From Spirochaetaceae bacterium (GTDB lineage: Bacteria; Spirochaetota; Spirochaetia; DSM-2461), in NCBI GenBank assembly GCA_003246505.1, contig QKAI01000382.1:1-6093 (forward strand): 6,093 nt of DNA. The letters are read 5' to 3'. The translations under genes were made by a program, and so were the position numbers. Positions 1 to 4,065 of this stretch are shown piece by piece; the stretch's first letter is position 1; the number at the start of each line of letters is the position of its first letter. The notes below the pieces were generated by a model that saw only the letters and a program-made list of their open reading frames with translations, did not search any database and had not been told where the DNA came from.

Positions 1-430
1 GCACGTCCACGGTCAGTTCGGGGAATTCCTCCAGAAGAAAGGCCCCCACCTCGGAGGAGAAACCGTAGCTGTCCAGGGGGAGGCTCTTGTCTATGCGCCG
101 GGTCTCCACCTTGAACCGGGTCCCCCGCTTATCATCCAGATTCGCCTTGGCGATGAGCCGGGCCTTTTCCTGAACCTCCTCCAGGGTTTTCCCGCAGAAG
201 AGGGTTTTGTAGAAGGCTTTGATGCCGAAGGTAGATCCTAATAGCCGGGTCACCTCTTCGTCGGGGCAGTCCTCCGTTTCCAGGTAATAGCGACCCGATT
301 TAATGGTTACCCTGTTTTTGTAGCCCCGGAATTTTGCCTTTATATTATTCTTGAGCATGCGCTCGAACATCTTCTTGTTACCCTTCTTCAGGGTCATTTC
401 GCCTATTTTGATCAGATACAGTTCACTCAT
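1..430 (-). CDS. thiI: tRNA 4-thiouridine synthase ThiI, N-terminal part (runs off the left edge)
   Basis: Reading leftwards from the ATG at 430-428, the frame stays open for 143 codons to the window edge. The protein starts MSELYLIKIGEMTLKKGNKK, the usual ThiI opening (short beta strand, then 'GE-x-LKKGN'). A THUMP RNA-binding region follows from about residue 60, and residues 106-143 include RFKVETRRIDKSLPLD and the conserved 'EVGAFLLEEFPELTVDV' type ending. ThiI activates U8 of tRNA by adenylation in its PP-loop domain and receives sulfur from a cysteine desulfurase. In some bacteria it also supplies thiamine thiazole sulfur through a C-terminal rhodanese domain. Neither the PP-loop nor any rhodanese domain is in view, so catalytic competence cannot be judged. 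There is no good Shine-Dalgarno: the bases before the ATG read AGACCT. A -10-like hexamer lies 8 bases upstream. The gene lies 33 bases downstream of the 134-residue gene on the same strand. Confidence 0.87.
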   Translation of the reverse strand, partial: MSELYLIKIGEMTLKKGNKKMFERMLKNNIKAKFRGYKNRVTIKSGRYYLETEDCPDEEVTRLLGSTFGIKAFYKTLFCGKTLEEVQEKARLIAKANLDDKRGTRFKVETRRIDKSLPLDSYGFSSEVGAFLLEEFPELTVDV

Positions 431-433
431 AGG

Positions 434-444
434 TCTATACTATA
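434..444 (-). promoter_or_regulatory. possible -10 element(s) for thiI, very close to the start codon
   Basis: On the minus strand, the overlapping hexamers TATAGT (444-439) and TATAGA (439-434) lie just ahead of the thiI ATG at 430. I see no convincing -35 and no extended -10 TG. If TATAGT is used, transcription would start within a base or two of the ATG, giving a leaderless message. It could instead be chance AT-rich sequence, with thiI co-transcribed from the gene upstream. Confidence 0.35.
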
Positions 445-463
445 CTCAAAGGGGAGTTTTTTC

Positions 464-868
464 CTAGTCTTGGGAGGGTAACAGGGTGATTGATCGCCTT
501 TTCCAGAGCTCCTGAAGCTCTCCGGGGAGATCCCCGTATTCAATCATCTCCAGTCTCAGGGTCGTCCTGTTTTTCAGGAAATCCCGGATCAGGGAGGCTT
601 CGTTCCCGTCAAGGTCGCGGAAATATCCGTCCTCCCAGAAAAGGGTGTAACCCCTCCCGAAGATCTCCATGCGGCGGAGGGATGGCTTGATGAGCCAGCT
701 CAACTCCCGGGGGAGTATGGTCAGGGTCCATTCGTCCACGCAGGGATTCTTCAATTCCGGTACGATCCGCTCTATTCTCTCTATCTCCCAGGGGGACAAT
801 TTCTTGCTGACGTAGGGACGGTCCGCTTCGAACACCATGGTGTGGCGGGACTTGGAAAACTTAAACAT
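464..868 (-). CDS. hypothetical protein, 134 residues, upstream of thiI
   Basis: I do not recognise this family. The ORF runs from ATG 868-866 to TAG 466-464, has no signal peptide or membrane segment, and looks soluble and cytoplasmic. It is rich in charged residues, with an aromatic centre (residues 66-84 include FGRGYTLFWEDGYFRDLDG) and a likely helical C-terminal third. It has no cysteine pairs suggesting zinc binding and no obvious enzyme motif. Codon use resembles the neighbours. Support for it being real comes from an excellent extended -10 just upstream, the absence of a better ORF on either strand, and its position 33 bases ahead of thiI on the same strand. The location suggests co-transcription with thiI, but a role in tRNA thiolation would be guesswork. 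Confidence 0.7.
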   Translation of the reverse strand: MFKFSKSRHTMVFEADRPYVSKKLSPWEIERIERIVPELKNPCVDEWTLTILPRELSWLIKPSLRRMEIFGRGYTLFWEDGYFRDLDGNEASLIRDFLKNRTTLRLEMIEYGDLPGELQELWKRRSITLLPSQD

Positions 869-875
869 GCCTTAT

Positions 876-884
876 ATTATACCA
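876..884 (-). promoter_or_regulatory. extended -10 promoter for the 134-residue gene
   Basis: The minus strand reads TGG-TATAAT: a perfect -10 hexamer (881-876) with the extended TGn directly ahead of it (884-882). No good -35 is visible, which is normal for extended -10 promoters. Only 7 bases separate the hexamer from the ATG at 868, so the transcript would start at or next to the start codon. No Shine-Dalgarno fits at a usable distance. Confidence 0.6.
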
Positions 885-913
885 CCAGGGGGCACATAAT
901 TCCGGGAATCCCC

Positions 914-941
914 TTGTCTCCCCCTTCTATTGTGGTATATT
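914..941 (+). promoter_or_regulatory. sigma70-type promoter for the C39-like gene
   Basis: TTGTCT (914-919) as -35, a 16-base spacer, and TATATT (936-941) as -10, with TGG (933-935) forming an extended -10. The ATG at 948 is 6 bases after the hexamer, so transcription would start at about the first base of the gene. The divergent promoter on the other strand shares the string GTGGTATAWT. The intervening AGGGGA (942-947) touches the ATG and is too close to act as a normal ribosome binding site. Confidence 0.6.
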
Positions 942-947
942 AGGGGA

Positions 948-1574
948 ATGAGACGAATCCTATGCGCCCATGCCCTGCTGTTCCTGACCCTGCCTGTCCT
1001 GACAGCCCAGTCCGCCCATATCGATGTTCCCTTCTATAAACAGGGGAAGGACGCCCCCTGGGCGGACGATCTTCTGGGCAACAAGTCGGAACTGACCATC
1101 AGGACCCACGGATGCGCCCTGACCTGCATCTCCATGGTGGTCTCCCGGTACAGCGAGAACCCCCGCACCCCCGCGGACATGAACCGCTGGCTGAAAAACA
1201 ACGGGGGGTTCGAGGACGGCTGGGAGGGGTCCCGGTATCTGGGGGAGGTGGTCCTCAACTGGCCCGCCCTGGCCGGTTACGGGAAGGGGTATGTCTACAC
1301 CCGTTTCGACTGGCAGGCCCAGCCCGCCGATCTGGTCCTCATCCGCTACTATCTGGACAGGAAAATTCCCGTGATAGGGGAGGTGAAGTACCGGGGAGCC
1401 CCCCACTATGTGGTGCTGACCGGTTACGAGGGGGAAGATTTTTTTATGAACGATCCGGAGTTCCCCGGTGAGAACCGGCTTTCCGCGATTTACAACATAT
1501 CCGATGAGTGGGGTTCCGGTCCGGGGCGCAATCTCTACGGCATCCGGATCATCTATCCGGCGGATTTCCCCTGA
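948..1574 (+). CDS. exported C39-like (papain-fold) protein, probable cysteine peptidase
   Basis: A 208-residue protein. Residues 1-23 look like a signal peptide: MRR, a hydrophobic stretch LCAHALLFLTLPVLTA, and cleavage probably after AQSA. The mature part matches the Peptidase_C39_2 pattern: Gln32 in 'DVPFYKQGKDAPWADD' (oxyanion-type Gln), the nucleophile Cys56 in 'THGCALTCISMVVSRY', His153 in 'GAPHYVVLTGYEG', and Asp169 in 'FFMNDPEFPG'. All candidate catalytic residues are therefore present. Known relatives are exported or surface papain-like domains of poorly defined substrate; bacteriocin-leader peptidases are a more distant branch, and nothing here links it to a bacteriocin transporter. 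I chose ATG 948 over the in-frame TTG at 930 because that TTG overlaps the promoter -10 and would add a charged WYIRG extension before the signal peptide. The next gene begins 3 bases after the stop. Confidence 0.8.
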   Translation: MRRILCAHALLFLTLPVLTAQSAHIDVPFYKQGKDAPWADDLLGNKSELTIRTHGCALTCISMVVSRYSENPRTPADMNRWLKNNGGFEDGWEGSRYLGEVVLNWPALAGYGKGYVYTRFDWQAQPADLVLIRYYLDRKIPVIGEVKYRGAPHYVVLTGYEGEDFFMNDPEFPGENRLSAIYNISDEWGSGPGRNLYGIRIIYPADFP

Positions 1575-1577
1575 GCC

Positions 1578-2204
1578 ATGGTAAATCCCTTCCGCACCCC
1601 CATAGACAGGGGTGAGATCAGGACGGGGGAGGAACTGAAGTCCCTCTATCGGAGGGAAGCCAGGAAGTGCCACCCCGATCTCCGCAGCCCCGGCGGGGGG
1701 GAGAGGGATTTTATCGAACTCACCCGATTTTACGAAGAGGCCCGGGAGTATCTGAGGACCGGAAAAGCTCCCCCCGACCCTCCAGACCGGTCAGGGGAGT
1801 TCTACCGGTACTGGCAGGCCCTGCTGGATGAGGAACAGCCCCATGCCCGCACCCGGGAGACCCGGGAGCGGAGGGAGGGTCTCCGCCGTCTGATGGGGGA
1901 ATCCTTCCGACTCTGGCAGCCCGGGAATGTGGCCCTTTACGAGAGGGGAATGGCCGAATTTGACCGGATAGGGGAGAGGAGGGCTCCCAACGATCTGGCC
2001 CATCTGAGAAGGCCCCTCCTATACGATGAAGTCGCCCCCCTGATTTACGACCTGTGCCGGTACCGTCTGTCCGGGAATCCCCGGGAGGAAAGACTCCTGT
2101 GCCGTATGGAGGGCACCGTACTGGCCCGATTGGGGGAAGAGGGATGGGATTCCCTGGCCGCCCTTCTCTCTCTGCTTCTCAACGGGGCTCCCCGGGGGGA
2201 ATGA
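1578..2204 (+). CDS. small J-domain-like protein (DnaJ family), 208 residues
   Basis: Residues about 14-60 resemble a J domain: helix II 'EELKSLYRREARKCHPDLR' with the diagnostic HPD tripeptide at 32-34, a short loop, then helix III 'ERDFIELTRFYEEAREYL'. J domains stimulate Hsp70/DnaK ATPase through HPD. There is no Gly/Phe-rich region, no CxxCxGxG zinc repeats and no classic client-binding domain, so this is not DnaJ itself but a stand-alone (type III/C) J protein. The rest (about 75-208) is charged and mostly helical, and I do not recognise it. There is no signal peptide. The ATG at 1578 has no evident Shine-Dalgarno and lies 3 bases after the stop of the exported C39-like gene, which suggests translational coupling. 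No intrinsic terminator is visible after it. The J-domain call rests on HPD plus flanking helix pattern; residues before helix II are shorter than usual. Confidence 0.65.
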   Translation: MVNPFRTPIDRGEIRTGEELKSLYRREARKCHPDLRSPGGGERDFIELTRFYEEAREYLRTGKAPPDPPDRSGEFYRYWQALLDEEQPHARTRETRERREGLRRLMGESFRLWQPGNVALYERGMAEFDRIGERRAPNDLAHLRRPLLYDEVAPLIYDLCRYRLSGNPREERLLCRMEGTVLARLGEEGWDSLAALLSLLLNGAPRGE

Positions 2205-2205
2205 A

Positions 2206-2215
2206 TTGCCGGCAA
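2206..2215. repeat. 10-bp palindrome TTGCCGGCAA beside the gat promoter
   Basis: A perfect 10-base palindrome starts two bases after the upstream stop and ends five bases before the -35 hexamer. It could be an operator half-site or chance. No T-run follows, so it is not an intrinsic terminator. Confidence 0.25.
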
Positions 2216-2219
2216 CTTC

Positions 2220-2248
2220 TTGCCAAAGAATCGTTATATCTATACAAT
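2220..2248 (+). promoter_or_regulatory. P1: strong sigma70-type promoter of the gatCAB-aspS operon
   Basis: TTGCCA (2220-2225), a 17-base spacer, and TACAAT (2243-2248) give near-consensus boxes with ideal spacing. The predicted transcription start is near 2254-2256, leaving a leader of about 54 nt before the gatC ATG at 2309. The region is much more AT-rich than the flanking coding DNA. Confidence 0.65.
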
Positions 2249-2255
2249 AGCTCCG

Positions 2256-2261
2256 TATAAT
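2256..2261 (+). promoter_or_regulatory. P2: alternative -10 hexamer TATAAT
   Basis: A perfect -10 hexamer, but without a good -35 17 bases upstream (GTTATA) and without an extended TG. If used, transcription would start near 2268 and remove most of the 5' arm of the proposed leader structure. P1 looks better. Confidence 0.3.
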
Positions 2262-2272
2262 TATTATTGTTG

Positions 2273-2286
2273 CCCGGTGGTCCGGG
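2273..2286 (+). promoter_or_regulatory. GC-rich leader hairpin
   Basis: CCCGG (2273-2277), loop TGGT (2278-2281), CCGGG (2282-2286) form a perfect 5-bp GC stem with a 4-base loop, 6 bases ahead of the gatC Shine-Dalgarno core. It is followed by TTATTAA, not a T-run, so it is a poor terminator. It sits exactly between the two leader segments complementary to the Asn-codon run. Confidence 0.6.
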
Positions 2287-2291
2287 TTATT

Positions 2292-2299
2292 AAGGACGG
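2292..2299 (+). promoter_or_regulatory. gatC ribosome binding site
   Basis: AAGGACGG precedes the gatC ATG. The AAGGA core lies 12 bases from the ATG, longer than usual, while GGACGG gives a spacing of 9. Its first A is the last base of the proposed long-range helix, so that structure could affect initiation. Confidence 0.6.
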
Positions 2300-2308
2300 T
2301 ATCAAACC

Positions 2309-2614
2309 ATGAAAAAAGAAGAGCTGCTGACAACAGCCTCTCTGGCCCTGCTGGAGCTGGAGGAAGGCGAAGTTGAGCGCCTGGGCGAGGAAGTCGCCCG
2401 GATGCTGGATTACTTCGAAATGATGACAAAACTGGATGTGGACGGCCTGGAGCCGACAACCCACGCTTTTCAGAAAACAAATCGCCTCAGGGCGGACGTC
2501 CTCAATAATAATAACAACAATAATAATACGAATAATTCTTTCAATCGCCCCCTGATCATGGAAAACGGCAACGACGTGGAGGACGATTTTTTCGTCATTC
2601 CCAACGTTTTATAG
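2309..2614 (+). CDS. gatC: GatC, subunit C of Asp/Glu-tRNA amidotransferase, with a poly-Asn insertion
   Basis: A 101-residue protein, first gene of the operon. GatC is the small belt subunit that wraps around GatA and GatB and stabilises the amidotransferase. The N-terminal part is canonical: two helices, the second as 'EEVARMLDYFEMMTKLD', then the signature LDVDGLEPTTHA (42-53) and NRLRADV (58-64). The conserved C-terminal strand DFFVIPNVL (93-101) is also present. Between them lies an unusual low-complexity stretch: Asn 66-73, Thr74, Asn75-76, Ser77, Phe78, Asn79. In relatives this linker is acidic or proline-containing, slightly shorter and not repetitive. Fifteen of 101 residues are Asn. 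The reading frame is intact through the insert and the C-terminal motif is preserved, so the protein is probably functional. The TAG stop at 2612 is followed by gatA in the same frame, 60 bases later. Confidence 0.93.
   Translation: MKKEELLTTASLALLELEEGEVERLGEEVARMLDYFEMMTKLDVDGLEPTTHAFQKTNRLRADVLNNNNNNNNTNNSFNRPLIMENGNDVEDDFFVIPNVL
2504..2536 (+). repeat. AAT/AAC trinucleotide microsatellite inside gatC
   Basis: Eleven consecutive codons: AAT x3, AAC x2, AAT x3, ACG, AAT x2. These encode eight Asn, one Thr and two Asn; after Ser-Phe a further AAT follows at 2543. The tract is starkly AT-rich compared with the GC-rich surroundings. Length changes in whole units would keep the frame. Only tRNA(Asn), the product of this operon's pathway, reads AAT and AAC. 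Confidence 0.9.
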
Positions 2615-2663
2615 TTTCCAGGCATCGGAAACAACTGCGCCGCGCTGGCACCAAGCAAATTAC

Positions 2664-2668
2664 AAGGA
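2664..2668 (+). promoter_or_regulatory. gatA ribosome binding site
   Basis: AAGGA, six bases before the ATG at 2675. It fixes the gatA start; no other ATG, GTG or TTG lies in frame between the gatC TAG and this ATG. Confidence 0.8.
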
Positions 2669-2674
2669 TTATAT

Positions 2675-4063
2675 ATGAAAGATTTAGAAGGCTGGAAAAA
2701 AGTCCTGACCGATCAGGATCGGGCCAAGAAATACAGGGAATACATTACCGGATGGGAGAAGAAAATCGGATCCCTTCTTGAGTGGAAACTGCCCGAACCG
2801 GGGAAATACCGAGATGACGGAAGCCCCCTTTCGGCGGTTCCCTTCGCCGTGAAGGACAATATCGCCGTGGAGGGTTTCAAGCTGACCTGCGGATCCAAAA
2901 TCCTGGAGTACGTGAAAGCCCCCTATACGGCGACGGGGGTTAAGAACCTCCAGGACAGCGGGGCCTGGGTCATGGGCAAAACCAACCTGGACGAGTTCGG
3001 GATGGGCTCCTCCACGGACAATTCGGCCCTTCAGAAGACGAACAATCCCTACGATACGTCCCGGGTCGCCGGGGGTTCCTCCGGCGGATCGGCGGCGGCG
3101 GTGGCGGCGGGCATCGTGCCCTTCGCCCTGGGGACCGATACGGGCGGCTCGGTAAGGCAGCCCGCGGGATTCTGCGGCATCTACGGCCTCAAGCCGACCT
3201 ACGGGGTCGTCTCCCGCTACGGGCTGACCGCCTACGCCTCCAGCCTGGAGGTCTGCGGAGTCTGCGCCCGTACGGTGGATACGACCCGATCCGTGTTCCA
3301 TGCCATGAGAGGGCTGGACGAAATGGACCAGACCACCATCGACTTCGAGACCGTCTCCTCCGGCGTGAAGACCGTGGGCGTCCTGAAAGTGGAGGATGGG
3401 AGCCTCTCCGCCGAGGTGGCCGCCTCCTATGAAACGAGCATCGCCCGGCTGAAGAAGCTCGGCTATGAAGTCCGGGAGATAAGCATTCCCGCCATGGACT
3501 ACGTGGTCCCCGCCTATTACACCATCGCCACCGCCGAAGCCAGCGCCAATCTGGCCCGGTTCAACGGCATGCGCTACGGCCTCTCCCCCATATTCGCCGA
3601 ATCCCCGGAGGATCTCATGCGCTATTCAAGGAACATGGGCTTCGGGGAGGAGGTCAAAACCCGCATCCTTCTGGGAACCTTCGTGCTCCGCTCCGGATTC
3701 CAGGACCAGTACTACGTGAGGGCCCAGAAAATCAGGACCCTCATCCGGCAGGAGCTGGATGAAATCTTCGCCGAATGCGATGTGATCATGCTGCCCCTCT
3801 TTCCCACGGCCCCCTTTCATCACGGCCAGTCGGAGCTGACCTCCTTCCAGCAGAAGCAGGCCGACGTTTATACCTGCCTGGCCAACATGACCGGATCCCC
3901 CGGCCTGGCCGTGCCCTCCTCCCTGGAGAAGGGGCTTCCCGTGGGAGTGCAGTTCATGGCTCCCCCCTGCGGCGAGGAGAGGCTTTTCTCCGTGGCGGAG
4001 GAACTGGAGAAGGTATTCCCCGCCCCCCGGCCGGCGGGCTACAGCGAAGAGTGGAGGTCCTGA
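2675..4063 (+). CDS. gatA: GatA, amidase subunit of Asp-tRNA(Asn)/Glu-tRNA(Gln) amidotransferase
   Basis: A 462-residue amidase-signature enzyme. It hydrolyses glutamine to release ammonia, which is channelled to GatB for amidation of misacylated tRNA. The Ser-cisSer-Lys triad is complete: Lys60 in 'PFAVKDNIA', Ser135 in 'VAGGSSGGSAAA', and nucleophile Ser159 in 'LGTDTGGSVRQPA'. Spacing between them (75 and 24 residues) matches what I recall for the S. aureus enzyme (79/154/178). Other GatA hallmarks are GKTNLDEFGMGSS (101-113), the YGLKPTYG-like stretch 'IYGLKPTYGVVSRYGL', and 'GFGEEVKTRILLGTFVL'. The N-terminus is about 19 residues shorter than usual ahead of the catalytic Lys, lacking the typical leading helix; the start is fixed by an AAGGA and lack of upstream starts. 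The start of gatB is two bases past the stop. Confidence 0.96.
   Translation: MKDLEGWKKVLTDQDRAKKYREYITGWEKKIGSLLEWKLPEPGKYRDDGSPLSAVPFAVKDNIAVEGFKLTCGSKILEYVKAPYTATGVKNLQDSGAWVMGKTNLDEFGMGSSTDNSALQKTNNPYDTSRVAGGSSGGSAAAVAAGIVPFALGTDTGGSVRQPAGFCGIYGLKPTYGVVSRYGLTAYASSLEVCGVCARTVDTTRSVFHAMRGLDEMDQTTIDFETVSSGVKTVGVLKVEDGSLSAEVAASYETSIARLKKLGYEVREISIPAMDYVVPAYYTIATAEASANLARFNGMRYGLSPIFAESPEDLMRYSRNMGFGEEVKTRILLGTFVLRSGFQDQYYVRAQKIRTLIRQELDEIFAECDVIMLPLFPTAPFHHGQSELTSFQQKQADVYTCLANMTGSPGLAVPSSLEKGLPVGVQFMAPPCGEERLFSVAEELEKVFPAPRPAGYSEEWRS
4053..4057 (+). promoter_or_regulatory. gatB ribosome binding site
   Basis: GGAGG inside the last codons of gatA, eight bases before ATG 4066. It supports that ATG over the long in-frame extension back to 3775, and points to coupled translation of gatA and gatB. 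Confidence 0.8.
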
Positions 4064-4065
4064 CC

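Larger units (their letters stand above)
2260..2527 (+). promoter_or_regulatory. candidate long-range RNA structure: gatC leader pairing with the Asn-codon run inside gatC
   Basis: Seen directly: 2260-2272 (ATTATTATTGTTG) is the exact reverse complement of 2515-2527, and 2287-2292 (TTATTA) is the exact reverse complement of 2509-2514. The only bases between the two leader segments are the 14-base hairpin 2273-2286, so the contiguous 19 bases 2509-2527 pair with no gap around it, forming a three-way junction. Pairing stops at 2292/2509, and A2292 is the first base of the gatC AAGGA. The two AAC codons in the run (C2515, C2518) face G2272 and G2269. Most pairs are A-U, so stability is modest and both arms are low-complexity. 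Function is inferred: occlusion or exposure of the gatC ribosome binding site depending on ribosome progress across the Asn codons. Confidence 0.45.

Noticed and set aside
930..947. TTG start for the C39-like gene
   Set aside because: The extra residues precede a normal signal peptide, and the TTG region overlaps the -10 element; ATG 948 is preferred.
960..1673. 237-codon open frame on the minus strand
   Set aside because: It is antisense to the C39-like gene and crosses the junction to the J-domain-like gene; its composition is Gly/Pro/Val-rich shadow sequence with no motif.
2181..2200. GC-rich inverted sequence at the end of the J-domain-like gene as a terminator
   Set aside because: G and C runs can pair only with a very small loop, there is no T-run, and the sequence is coding.
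2273..2286. Leader hairpin as an intrinsic terminator or attenuator on its own
   Set aside because: The stem is only 5 bp and is followed by TTATTAA instead of a T-run. It is kept as a structural element only.
2501..2545. Asn tract as a frameshift, assembly error or gene break
   Set aside because: The frame is intact and conserved GatC motifs occur on both sides, so gatC is not broken. Read checking could still test the exact repeat number.
2614..2632. GTTTCC...GGAAAC hairpin after the gatC stop as a terminator
   Set aside because: A 6-bp stem with a 7-base loop and no T-run after it; gatA follows closely with its own ribosome binding site. Likely chance.
3775..4065. In-frame upstream extension of gatB
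   Set aside because: The 97 extra codons overlap the conserved C-terminal part of gatA and give Arg/Pro/Gly-rich nonsense. ATG 4066 has GGAGG at proper spacing and begins the conserved GatB sequence.
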